Shown here piece after piece: positions 21,421-28,609 of a DNA stretch of 30,659 nt (positions within the stretch are counted from its first letter, which is position 1; the number at the start of each line of letters is the position of its first letter). The notes below the pieces were generated by a model. That model was given only the letters and a program-made list of their open reading frames with translations. It did no database searches and was not told the origin of the DNA. The translations under genes and the position numbers were made by a program. The DNA is from a virus. The stretch is taken from positions 1-30,659 of IMG/VR virus record IMGVR_UViG_3300007540_000056, one strand, 5' to 3'.

Positions 21421-21940
21421 GCGTTACTCCCCAGAAGTAGAGGTCATGTGAACGGTCGTTGGTGGTAAAGGCGTACTCGGCGAACATTGAGCCAAGGTCA
21501 ACGGCCAAGCGGAAGTCGTCGGCCGTGAGGTTTCGGTAGTAGTCCCACTGCAGCGTCAGCGGTGATGAACCGGGGTCACTGCGGGTCGTGCCGTGCTCGG
21601 CGCGGCCAGTGGTCGCGCACGTCATCACGACTAGGCCGTCGGCCATGCGGTGCATATTGACAAACGTGGCCACCCACTCGGGGTTGTGCTCCATGCACTC
21701 GGCGCTGACCACGGTGTCAAAACTTCGGTCGGGGTAGTCCACGTCCTGCCCCAGTGCGACCACATCGACGCCAGGACCTGACGCGACATCCACTCCGGTG
21801 TAGTCGCAGCCGGTGAAGAAGTCGCGCACCGTGCCATTGATGTTGAGACTGCCCACCTCCAGCACCCGACAGTCAGTGAAGGAGTGGGGGAAGCGGGCAA
21901 CCATCTGCGCAAAGAACTCGCGCTGCTCGGGGTGCGCCAT
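21407..21940 (-). CDS. SAM-dependent methyltransferase
   Basis: The product has 177 residues with a class I methyltransferase fold: motif I VLEVGSLNING (26-36), acidic residue D51 after strand 2 (YTGVDVASGPGVD), and FDTVVSAECMEH (74-85) for motif IV. It lacks DNA methyltransferase catalytic motifs such as DPPY, so a small molecule, sugar or protein substrate is more likely. ATG 21940 overlaps the GT2 stop (TGATG). It is the last of a three-gene set with two glycosyltransferases, so methylation of an attached glycan is an attractive but unproven idea. Confidence 0.8.
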   Translation of the reverse strand: MAHPEQREFFAQMVARFPHSFTDCRVLEVGSLNINGTVRDFFTGCDYTGVDVASGPGVDVVALGQDVDYPDRSFDTVVSAECMEHNPEWVATFVNMHRMADGLVVMTCATTGRAEHGTTRSDPGSSPLTLQWDYYRNLTADDFRLAVDLGSMFAEYAFTTNDRSHDLYFWGVTHGHF

Positions 21941-22587
21941 CAGTCCCACGCCTGATCTCGTCGGCGCTTCAGGCTCCACCGTCCCTCGCTCAGGTCACCG
22001 CGGAACTGCTTGGCGGCGTGGTACTGGGCATTGACCTTGAAGGTGCGGTCATTGGCGGCTCTGTAACCGCCGTCAAGCGTCGATGAGTTGCGGTGGTCCA
22101 CGCCTATGCCGGACTGCACGACAGGCACTCCAGCGGCGTGACAGCGCCGCTCGTAGTCGTTGTCCTCAAAGTAGGCAGGGTGCAGGTACTCATCGAACAG
22201 GCCGACCTGTCGCACCACGTCCTCGCCGACGCTGAACGCGCACCACGGCGGGGAGGCGTGCGCGAGGCGCAGCACCTGCGGGGCGTCGTCGGTGTCGAAC
22301 TGCTTCAACGATCCTGCAGGCCAGGTGACATCGAAGTTGGCGACCAGCCACCACGGTGCGAACGGCGTGGCCTTGATGCCGAGATTCCAGCTCGTCGCCA
22401 CGCCGAGGTTGCTCGGCATACGCAGGACGTAGGCGTTCTCGGCCCAGTCGCGGTGCGGGAAGTCACCGGGCAGGGTGTGCCCGTTGTCAATGATGACTAG
22501 CGTGCCGACGTGGTAGTCCACGCTGTCGAGCATCCGGTCGAGAAGTTCAGGCCGCGTCAGGATCGGCACGACCATCACGGGGATCAT
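21940..22587 (-). CDS. Family 2-like glycosyltransferase
   Basis: The product has 215 residues with a GT-A-like layout: MIPVMVVPILTRPELLDRML start, LVIIDNG (30-36), NLGVATSWNLGI (60-71), ANFDV (83-87, the place of the metal-binding DxD) and a later YFEDNDYERRC. It would transfer a sugar from a nucleotide donor. ATG 22587 is chosen because ATGA overlaps the previous stop; a longer frame has no conserved sequence. The target is unknown; the position after the major capsid gene points to virion proteins. Confidence 0.8.
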   Translation of the reverse strand: MIPVMVVPILTRPELLDRMLDSVDYHVGTLVIIDNGHTLPGDFPHRDWAENAYVLRMPSNLGVATSWNLGIKATPFAPWWLVANFDVTWPAGSLKQFDTDDAPQVLRLAHASPPWCAFSVGEDVVRQVGLFDEYLHPAYFEDNDYERRCHAAGVPVVQSGIGVDHRNSSTLDGGYRAANDRTFKVNAQYHAAKQFRGDLSEGRWSLKRRRDQAWD

Positions 22588-23783
22588 CGGGACTCCCAGA
22601 ACTGCCGCCAGTCCTCGCGGTAAAGGGTGTCTGCGTCGTAGTTCTCCACAATGTGATCGCGGGACGCCGGGGAGCGGTCGCCTGCCCCAAGGGCGTAGGA
22701 CTCGACCAGCGCGTGGACGATCTCCTCCACGTTCGGGGTGGAGAACCACGCCGACTGCGCCGGGTCCCACAAGGGCTGGCCGCTGACCTTCCAGCCGTCC
22801 GTGACCAGCTCGGGCTGGGCGGTGAAGTTCTGGACGATGCTGCGGGTCTCGCAGGCGGCAGCCTCGGCGACCGTCAGGCCGAAGCCCTCACCGAGGGTGG
22901 GGGCGAGCAGCACATCGGTGCCGGTGTAGATCGCGGCCATGGCGTCGTCGGGGATGCCGAGGCGGTGCTGGTACTGGTTCACCGTCGCCACGCGGTCCAT
23001 CGGTGCGCCGACCGCCTCCAGCAGCGGGGCGAACGGTATGCCACCCATGCCGCCGCCGGTCTCGGTGTGCAGGTACAGCCAGGCGTCGTCACGCTCACGG
23101 GCGAAGATGGACCATGCGAGCAACTGCTCGGCGAAGGCCTTGCGAACCGGGGCGGTGCCCTTGTTAGCGTTGACGATGCTCGTGACGTGAACGTCGGTCG
23201 GAACCTTCATCAACTGCCGCCCAGTGACGTACTTACCGCCACCGTCCTTGACAGCCTCGGTCGGCTTGTAGAGGTCGGTGTCAATGCCGTGTGGAATCAC
23301 ATGGTTGGCGATACCGGCGTTGTTGAGCATCTGCCCACCGAAGTGGGACATCGCCACTGGGGTGACGTTCGGCCTATCGCACCAGCCCCGCACCTTCGGT
23401 GGTGCGGGGGTGTGGTCAATCGGCACCCACGACACCACGGGGATGTCAAGCTTGTCCCACGCGGGATGCTGGGCGAACACCCAGACGTCGTACAGCGTGA
23501 ACACCACCGGCTGCAGGTCAGGATTCTGACGCGCCCAGTCCTTGGCATAGGCGGCCACGATGTCGTTGGAGTAGCCGTCGTAGCCCTTGGGCAGGACGGG
23601 GATGCCCTCCCACTCGGTCTGTGTGGCCTCCAGCCCATAGTTGGCGGCGATGGCGACCTTGTGGCCGTCGCGCTGCATCCGGCTGGCGAGTTGCTTGGTC
23701 TGTGTGCCGTATCCGGTCGGAGCCCAAGGGGCGTTGGAGACCATCAGGACGGCGAGAGGCTTGGGGGTCTTGTATCGGGACAT
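22584..23783 (-). CDS. GT4/GT1-like glycosyltransferase (GT-B fold)
   Basis: The product has 399 residues. Residues 11-26 (VLMVSNAPWAPTGYGT) resemble the N-terminal Gly loop, HVIPHGID (161-168) is the linker motif, and GEGFGLTVAEAAACE (298-312) is the EX7E sugar-nucleotide site (E299, E307). These define a retaining GT-B enzyme. ATG 23783 is chosen at the conserved start; only a weak ribosome binding site is seen. It follows the major capsid gene and a strong hairpin, and overlaps the GT2 gene. Confidence 0.88.
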   Translation of the reverse strand: MSRYKTPKPLAVLMVSNAPWAPTGYGTQTKQLASRMQRDGHKVAIAANYGLEATQTEWEGIPVLPKGYDGYSNDIVAAYAKDWARQNPDLQPVVFTLYDVWVFAQHPAWDKLDIPVVSWVPIDHTPAPPKVRGWCDRPNVTPVAMSHFGGQMLNNAGIANHVIPHGIDTDLYKPTEAVKDGGGKYVTGRQLMKVPTDVHVTSIVNANKGTAPVRKAFAEQLLAWSIFARERDDAWLYLHTETGGGMGGIPFAPLLEAVGAPMDRVATVNQYQHRLGIPDDAMAAIYTGTDVLLAPTLGEGFGLTVAEAAACETRSIVQNFTAQPELVTDGWKVSGQPLWDPAQSAWFSTPNVEEIVHALVESYALGAGDRSPASRDHIVENYDADTLYREDWRQFWESR

Positions 23784-23797
23784 GGCAGGGTCGTCCG

Positions 23798-23827
23798 TTC
23801 GCAGGTGGTGCGCAGGATTCGCAGGTG
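23798..23827 (-). repeat. Two copies of TTCGCAGGTG before the glycosyltransferase
   Basis: TTCGCAGGTG occurs at 23798-23807 and 23818-23827, 20 bases apart. The same 10-mer occurs at 6453-6462 and 7306-7315 inside the 21-bp repeats. All four lie just upstream of minus-strand start codons. Confidence 0.7.
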
Positions 23828-23831
23828 AGGT

Positions 23832-23870
23832 GTCCCGGGGGCGCTGTCCTGCGCCCAACACCCCCGGGAC
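23832..23870. repeat. G/C-rich inverted repeat after the capsid gene
   Basis: GTCCCGGGGG (23832-23841) pairs perfectly with CCCCCGGGAC (23861-23870). The T run (GTTTTG) lies on the plus strand, so it would act as a terminator for plus-strand RNA. On the minus strand it has no U tail and may instead stabilise the 3' end of the abundant capsid message. Confidence 0.65.
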
Positions 23871-23888
23871 GTTTTGCTCACTGACGGA

Positions 23889-25076
23889 CTAGGAAGCCCC
23901 GCCGGTGAAGCGCTTGATCGCGGCCGACTGGCCGATGTCGCCCCAGATGCGCAGAGTTGCGCGCACACCGATCTCGTCGGACGCGAAGTAGGCGTCCTCG
24001 GAGCGGGCAATCTCCAGTCCACCGGCGATGCGCACCATGTAGTTGCGCAGGCCACCGAACAGGACCGACTTGGCCGAGGTCGCCACGTCGGCAACGTCGG
24101 GGTTGTCGTAGATCGGAGCGCCGAGCAGGATGTCGGGAGCGCCGACCGTGGCGGCAGGCTCAAACAGGTAGCGGCCGGAGCCGTCCTTGAGCTTGCGTAC
24201 CGCGCCGATGGTGGAGCGGTTCATCATCCAGCCAGCACCGTTGCGGACGTAAGCGCCGTCAACGGAGTGGGCGAGGTCGATGAGGTTGTCAGCGGTGAAC
24301 GACCCCGCGACGCCCGTACTGCCCGCGATGCCCGCAGAGGCAGCAACGGAAATTCCGTTCGGGATGACAGTGCCCGTGCCGAGAGTGAGGAGGTTGTTCG
24401 CCTTCACGCCCAGCGCGATGCCCAGATCCTCTGCGAGGAACTGCTCGATGTTGACACCCTCGTCGGCGAGCAGCTCGCGGCTGACCTTCGTCAGGACCGC
24501 AACCTTCTGCGCCTTCATGGTGACCGTGGAGAACGTCGGGTCAAGCGCCGAAATCTCGGTGGCCTCCGCGATGGCGGTGGCTGCCGGGCGGGTCGCCTGA
24601 ACCGGCACCTGCAGGTCGTTGCCGCCCGCAGTGTTGATGACGCGAACCACGCCACCGTCGGTCATCGGGCCGACCGTGGTCATGATCTTCTGGACCTCGG
24701 CGAGGAAGTCCGTGGGGACCAGCGAGGAATCGTCGCTGGTGTTCAGGGCGCGGCGCTCAAAGTTGATCGAGCGAACCTCGCCGTTCAGGAGGGCGCGGAT
24801 GTCGGAGGCGGCCTTCTCGGGCTTGACCTCGCGCACAGCGCGGACCTCGGGTGCCTCGGCGACCGCAGCCTCAATCTCGGCGCTGCGGGCCTCGGCGACC
24901 TGAAGATCCTTGATTTTCTGGCCACGCTCGTCAATGTCGGCCATCATTCGGCCGTAGGACTGCTCCTCCTCGGAGGTGAGGTCGCGCGATTCGGCGGCCG
25001 CACCATCGAGCAGAGCCTTGGCAGCGTGCCACGCCTGCTGGCGGGCCTCGATCTGCCGGTTCAGGTACTCACTCAT
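23889..25076 (-). CDS. Major capsid protein, HK97 fold
   Basis: The product has 395 residues. Residues 1-90 form a charged helical delta/scaffold domain (RQIEARQQAWHAAKAL, TSEEEQSYGRMMADIDER), which the prohead protease should remove. From about 110 the HK97 fold follows, with SSLVPTDFLAEVQKIM, LTKVSRELLAD and GWMMNRSTIGAVRKLKD. ATG 25076 has a TAGGAG site. It lies after protease and portal in the usual head order. A hairpin follows its stop. Confidence 0.95.
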   Translation of the reverse strand: MSEYLNRQIEARQQAWHAAKALLDGAAAESRDLTSEEEQSYGRMMADIDERGQKIKDLQVAEARSAEIEAAVAEAPEVRAVREVKPEKAASDIRALLNGEVRSINFERRALNTSDDSSLVPTDFLAEVQKIMTTVGPMTDGGVVRVINTAGGNDLQVPVQATRPAATAIAEATEISALDPTFSTVTMKAQKVAVLTKVSRELLADEGVNIEQFLAEDLGIALGVKANNLLTLGTGTVIPNGISVAASAGIAGSTGVAGSFTADNLIDLAHSVDGAYVRNGAGWMMNRSTIGAVRKLKDGSGRYLFEPAATVGAPDILLGAPIYDNPDVADVATSAKSVLFGGLRNYMVRIAGGLEIARSEDAYFASDEIGVRATLRIWGDIGQSAAIKRFTGGAS

Positions 25077-25138
25077 GGTTATGTCTCCTAAGACATGGAA
25101 GGGATGTAATGCGCAGGGGGAGAGGTCGGCGGCTCCGC

Positions 25139-25171
25139 CGATAAACCCCAGCGCGGCTCCGCTGTCTGGGG
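25139..25171 (-). terminator. Terminator-like hairpin between protease and capsid genes
   Basis: On the minus strand CCCCAG and CTGGGG pair, with an inner GCGG/CCGC stem, followed by TTTATC. A second short inverted repeat (CGGCGG/CCGCCG) follows. It lies in the 109-bp gap between the protease stop and the capsid start, and may reduce or process the upstream message. Confidence 0.55.
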
Positions 25172-25185
25172 AAAGATGAGAGGGG

Positions 25186-25893
25186 CTACAGGTCCTTGCC
25201 CCACAGGTCGATCTGCTTCTGCAGGATGCTCAAAGGCACCGTCGGGTCGGCAGCCTTGTCTGGCCGCGAGCGGTCCACGACCTCCTGCAGCACGCTCGCC
25301 TGGTCATCGGTGAGCGCGTCGCCGGACTCCAGCGCGCTGATCGCGTCGGCGAGGGCGTCCACGTCGGTGTTGGTGCGCTTGGCGAGCAGGCGCAGGTTGC
25401 GCACGCTGGCGCTCGTCGCGGGGTAGGCGGCCACGCCGGTGACAACCGACACCTCGTGCAGACGCACCTCCTGCAAGGTGCGCTCGTTGCCGTCAGGGCT
25501 CCAGTTGTCCTTGACGGTGGAGAAGCCGAAGCTCATGGTGCGCACGTCGCCGCGCTCGATCAGGGAGCGCAGGTCGTGCGCGTAGGACGTATCGGGCAGG
25601 TCAGCCTCGGCCCACAGACCCTCGGCGCGATCCTCCAGCCGCAGCGTCTTGGCGCGGGTCGAGGCAAGCACCATGCGGTCGTCGTGATTGACGTACATGC
25701 GCACGTCGTTGCGGGACTTCAACGTCCGCGAGAACGCTCCCGGCGCGATGCGCTCGGTAAACGGCAGCGGCAGGCTGGGGGAGTTGTAACGGGCGGCAAA
25801 ACCCGAGAAGGTGCCCACCTTGCCCTCGGACGGGTCCGCAGCGCGGAACTCCAGCTCCTCGGTGTCCAGCGACCTGATCTCAACGTCGGTCAT
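25186..25893 (-). CDS. Prohead protease (HK97 family, S78)
   Basis: The product has 235 residues. RMYVNHDDR carries the likely catalytic H70, and RTMSFGFS carries S121, as in the HK97 gp4 family; LHEVSVV follows as the conserved strand. It would remove the capsid delta domain and then itself. The C-terminal 80 residues are charged and flexible, probably the targeting tail. ATG 25893 has AAAGGAC. Confidence 0.92.
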   Translation of the reverse strand: MTDVEIRSLDTEELEFRAADPSEGKVGTFSGFAARYNSPSLPLPFTERIAPGAFSRTLKSRNDVRMYVNHDDRMVLASTRAKTLRLEDRAEGLWAEADLPDTSYAHDLRSLIERGDVRTMSFGFSTVKDNWSPDGNERTLQEVRLHEVSVVTGVAAYPATSASVRNLRLLAKRTNTDVDALADAISALESGDALTDDQASVLQEVVDRSRPDKAADPTVPLSILQKQIDLWGKDL

Positions 25894-25911
25894 GTGGTTG
25901 TCCTTTCGGGG

Positions 25912-26577
25912 TTACAGCAAGTCCAGAGCCAGTAGGTCGGCTTCCATCGCCTGCCTGCGCCAGGTGCGCAGCAGGTCATCGGTCGGCCAGCGATCACCGC
26001 TGGCGTGCCCTCGGGTCCTCGTGGTGCCTTGGGCGTTGCCGCCGTATCCGCAGCGGCCCGTCGTGCTGGCCGTGGCGGTGACCCGTCCGCGAGCGCTGCC
26101 GGAATGGTGAGTCGGTTGCGGTGCAGGCCGTGACTGAGGTCGGCGCTGCGGCAGGTAGCCACCACCGCCGACGGCAGCAGAAGGCTCCGGTGCTGGCGGT
26201 ACAGGGGTCGGAGCGGTGCCCGTCACCGAGCCCGTAGACGCGACAGAACCTGTCGCGCCTCCGGTGAGTTCAGGGCTGCCAGATGCAGCGCCTACGGCCG
26301 CGACAGCGCCAGTAACGGTGCCGTCAGTGGCCTTGGCTCCGGTCGCCGAGCCCGTCGCGGTGGACGAGCCGGTGATGGTGCCGGTGTTGCCCTCGGTGCC
26401 CGTTGCCGAGCCCGAGGAAGTCGTGGTGCCGGTAGCCGAGCCGGTGGCACCGAAGGTCCCAGTCGCGCTGCCCGTCGTGGTGCTGGTGGCCTCTACGAAG
26501 CCGGTGCCAGGTCCTCCGAGGACGTTGGACCCGATGACACCGAGGACTGCATCACCGAGCGTGAACAGCCCGGCCAC
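25912..26577 (-). CDS. Thr/Ser/Gly decapeptide-repeat head-region protein
   Basis: The product has 221 residues. After a hydrophobic start (MAGLFTLGDAVLGVIG), residues 36-125 consist of nine decapeptides of the form G-S/T-x-T-G-x5 (GSATGTFGAT, GSATGTTTSS, GSATGTEGNT and so on). Then come a Pro-rich linker (PTPVPPAPEPS), a Gln/Arg/Pro-rich segment and an acidic helical end. No family is recognised. The regular Thr/Ser density would suit O-glycosylation, and two glycosyltransferase genes lie in the same operon. GTG 26577 follows the previous stop by one base. A capsid fibre is one possible role. Confidence 0.7.
   Translation of the reverse strand: MAGLFTLGDAVLGVIGSNVLGGPGTGFVEATSTTTGSATGTFGATGSATGTTTSSGSATGTEGNTGTITGSSTATGSATGAKATDGTVTGAVAAVGAASGSPELTGGATGSVASTGSVTGTAPTPVPPAPEPSAAVGGGGYLPQRRPQSRPAPQPTHHSGSARGRVTATASTTGRCGYGGNAQGTTRTRGHASGDRWPTDDLLRTWRRQAMEADLLALDLL
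26203..26472 (-). repeat. 30-bp tandem repeat coding for decapeptides
   Basis: Nine imperfect 30-bp units cover the region encoding residues 36-125 of the repeat protein. Each begins with a GGC/GGT-Ser/Thr codon pair and has a Gly at position 5. DNA copies have diverged while the peptide pattern is kept. Confidence 0.8.
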
Positions 26578-26578
26578 G

Positions 26579-26935
26579 TCAGCTCACAGACTCCGACAGG
26601 TTGCCGATGGCGATGGTGTACGTCCCGGCCGTGGCGTAGGTCTGCGAGGTGTCCAGCGCACGGGAGCCGTAGAACGTCCCCGAGGTGGACGCGGACCAGT
26701 AGCCCAAGTGCGTGATCGTCGTGCCCGAGGGGACGTCGAAGACGATGGCGGTGTCGTTCGTGACCGTGCCATCGGCAGGCGATCCCCACGCGGACAACTC
26801 ACGGGTATAGGAGCCGCCGGTGACCTCGCTGGTGCCACCCGTGGACGGGTCGGCAGTGTGCAGCGAAACATAGGTCGCTGAGCCGGTAAAGCCGGTCAGC
26901 ATCAGGTTCAGCCCTGCGGCTACCAGTCCGGCCAT
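26579..26935 (-). CDS. Head-region structural protein (118 aa)
   Basis: The product starts MAGLVAAGLNLMLTG and contains THVSLHT-like ATYVSLHTADPST (20-32), EVTGGSYTRELSAW and PSGTTITHLGYW. This β-rich pattern is seen in many phages as a small virion or fibre-like protein near head or tail genes. It shares the opening MAGL with the repeat protein downstream. It overlaps the portal stop by one base (TAATG). The exact role is unknown. Confidence 0.7.
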   Translation of the reverse strand: MAGLVAAGLNLMLTGFTGSATYVSLHTADPSTGGTSEVTGGSYTRELSAWGSPADGTVTNDTAIVFDVPSGTTITHLGYWSASTSGTFYGSRALDTSQTYATAGTYTIAIGNLSESVS

Positions 26936-28470
26936 TACTGCTCCTCGATGATGGCGGTGATGTTGCCGTCGTCATCGCGCTCCACGCGCTTGGAACGCGC
27001 CGGAGACTCCGGCAGCGAAACGTTGACGACAGGTGCGGGCATGGCGCGCAGCGCGCCAGAGATCGCGTCGGCGATCTCCTCCGGCTCCACCGACCTGCTC
27101 GCCGGGTACTCGTTGGTGGTGTCAGCGGCCGTGGGGTCGGCGTTGACCTCCGCTTGCGCTGCGGCGTTCTGGAGCTGCACGCTCGGCAGCCCGGTGTGCT
27201 TGACAGAGGGAAGCGACAGCGCACCCAGCGTGGCCTCGGGATCGAAGCCCACGTTGATCAACTGCGTGGCCATGGTGACCCGCATGTCCATCTCGGTGAC
27301 GTTGGCAGCGTTCAGGTCCACATGCGACAGCGGAACGCGCAGCACGTCGCCACCATCCACGGGCCGCATGTCCTCCAGTCGGTGAATGTCGTTGATGCTC
27401 AGGAAGCCCGCCTGGACTCCCTGCGAGTAGGCCGCATAGCGCTCGGTCAGTGATGCGCGCAGCAGGCCGTCCACGTTGAACTTCACGAACACATCGCCGG
27501 GCAGCAGGCGCGACAGGTGCGACTCAAGTGCCGTGATGTACGGCAGCAGAGTAAACGTCACGAACTGTTGAGCGTCCTGCTCGCGTGAGGCGTAAGCCAT
27601 CGTTCCGGGCTTCGTGGACTGGAGCATCGCCGGAGGGATGCGGAAGATGCGGGCGATCTCCTCCAGCGCGAACTCGCGCGCTTGGATCGCCTGCGCCTTG
27701 TCAGGGTCAACGGACGTCTGCTGCCACTTCGCACCGCCGGCAAGGATGCCCGGGCGGTGCGCCTTGCGCAGACCCTTGTGCCCTTCCTCCCAAGCGTCCT
27801 GCACGCCCTTGGCCTGCTCTTGCGTCATCTCGCCGGGCACCTCGATGATGCCCGCCGCGTGCGACCCGTTGCCGAAGAACGACGCAGACCACTCGGTGAG
27901 CGCCTGCGTCAGGCCGAGAGTCTCGCGCATCTCATCGACGCGGGACGTGCCCTTGACCTCGCCGGGCTTGATCACCTCGGCGTCGTAGATCATGTCCGAC
28001 GCGGCGACCGTGTAGGCACCATCGTCCACGACGTAGAACACCTGGCCAGCGCCGTTGCGGCGCGGCTGCACCCGCTGGGGATTGAGCACCGAGAAGCCCA
28101 CCGGCTCCCCATCCTCGCTGCGCACGATACGCACGCACGCGGCATGGGACACCAGCTTGGAGATCAGCCACTGCTGCAGGAAAGCCTGACGAGGACGGCC
28201 GTCCACGTCGGGAACCTCCACCCAGCCGGGCTTTGGCCGGTACGGCCGGCGCTCACCGTTGACGCGGACGTAGGTGTCCATCGGAAGCATGGAGACAGAA
28301 TCGGAGATCAGGCGCACCGCAGCGTAGAGCGCGGCGATGCGCATCGAGTTGTCCTCGGTGATGCTCACGCCCGCACGGGTGCGACGCGGGAAGTCCACAC
28401 CAGACGCGAACAGCGACGCGGCCGTCACCGCTCGTGACTCATCAGAGCCTAGGAGGCGCTTGAGCATCAT
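26935..28470 (-). CDS. Portal protein, HK97 family
   Basis: The product has 511 residues. The core contains SMRIAALYAAVRLISDSVSM (42-61), GFSVLNPQRV, LTEWSASFFGNGSHAAGII and EIARIFRIPPAMLQ, which are hallmarks of the SPP1/HK97 portal fold. The C-terminal 110 residues are charged, with DADxxD-like acidic stretches, and probably lie inside the capsid. ATG 28470 (a second ATG follows at 28467) overlaps the small membrane gene. Confidence 0.94.
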   Translation of the reverse strand: MMLKRLLGSDESRAVTAASLFASGVDFPRRTRAGVSITEDNSMRIAALYAAVRLISDSVSMLPMDTYVRVNGERRPYRPKPGWVEVPDVDGRPRQAFLQQWLISKLVSHAACVRIVRSEDGEPVGFSVLNPQRVQPRRNGAGQVFYVVDDGAYTVAASDMIYDAEVIKPGEVKGTSRVDEMRETLGLTQALTEWSASFFGNGSHAAGIIEVPGEMTQEQAKGVQDAWEEGHKGLRKAHRPGILAGGAKWQQTSVDPDKAQAIQAREFALEEIARIFRIPPAMLQSTKPGTMAYASREQDAQQFVTFTLLPYITALESHLSRLLPGDVFVKFNVDGLLRASLTERYAAYSQGVQAGFLSINDIHRLEDMRPVDGGDVLRVPLSHVDLNAANVTEMDMRVTMATQLINVGFDPEATLGALSLPSVKHTGLPSVQLQNAAAQAEVNADPTAADTTNEYPASRSVEPEEIADAISGALRAMPAPVVNVSLPESPARSKRVERDDDGNITAIIEEQ

Positions 28471-28601
28471 TCACGCTCCAGACTCATACCGACAAGGACA
28501 AGGGCGACGCCGGTGACGACGATGCCCGCAGGGACAAAGACGAGCCCCGCACCCACGGCGACAGTGGCCAGACCGGCCAACTGGAGGATCGTGGAAAGCA
28601 T
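28467..28601 (-). CDS. Small membrane protein (44 aa)
   Basis: The product is almost wholly hydrophobic: MLSTILQLAGLATVAVGAG then VPAGIVVTGVALVLVG and SLERE. Two membrane segments are likely. ATG 28601 follows TAGGAGCC, and the stop overlaps the portal start. Such proteins occur between terminase and portal in actinophages, with unknown function; entry or assembly at the membrane is possible. Confidence 0.7.
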   Translation of the reverse strand: MLSTILQLAGLATVAVGAGLVFVPAGIVVTGVALVLVGMSLERE

Positions 28602-28609
28602 GAAGGCTC

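Noticed and set aside
21407-21940. DNA methyltransferase
   Set aside because: The SAM-binding motifs are present but there is no DPPY/NPPY or PC catalytic motif, and the neighbours are glycosyltransferases.
22653-23828. 391-codon plus-strand open frame opposite the glycosyltransferase
   Set aside because: Composition (many Gly, Arg, Val, His) is typical of an antisense frame of a high-GC gene; the minus-strand protein has clear GT-B motifs.
23832-23870. Minus-strand terminator after the capsid gene
   Set aside because: The stem is strong but the T run is on the plus strand, so it does not fit termination of the capsid message.
23874-25091. 405-codon plus-strand open frame opposite the capsid gene
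   Set aside because: It is an antisense shadow of a recognisable HK97 major capsid protein.
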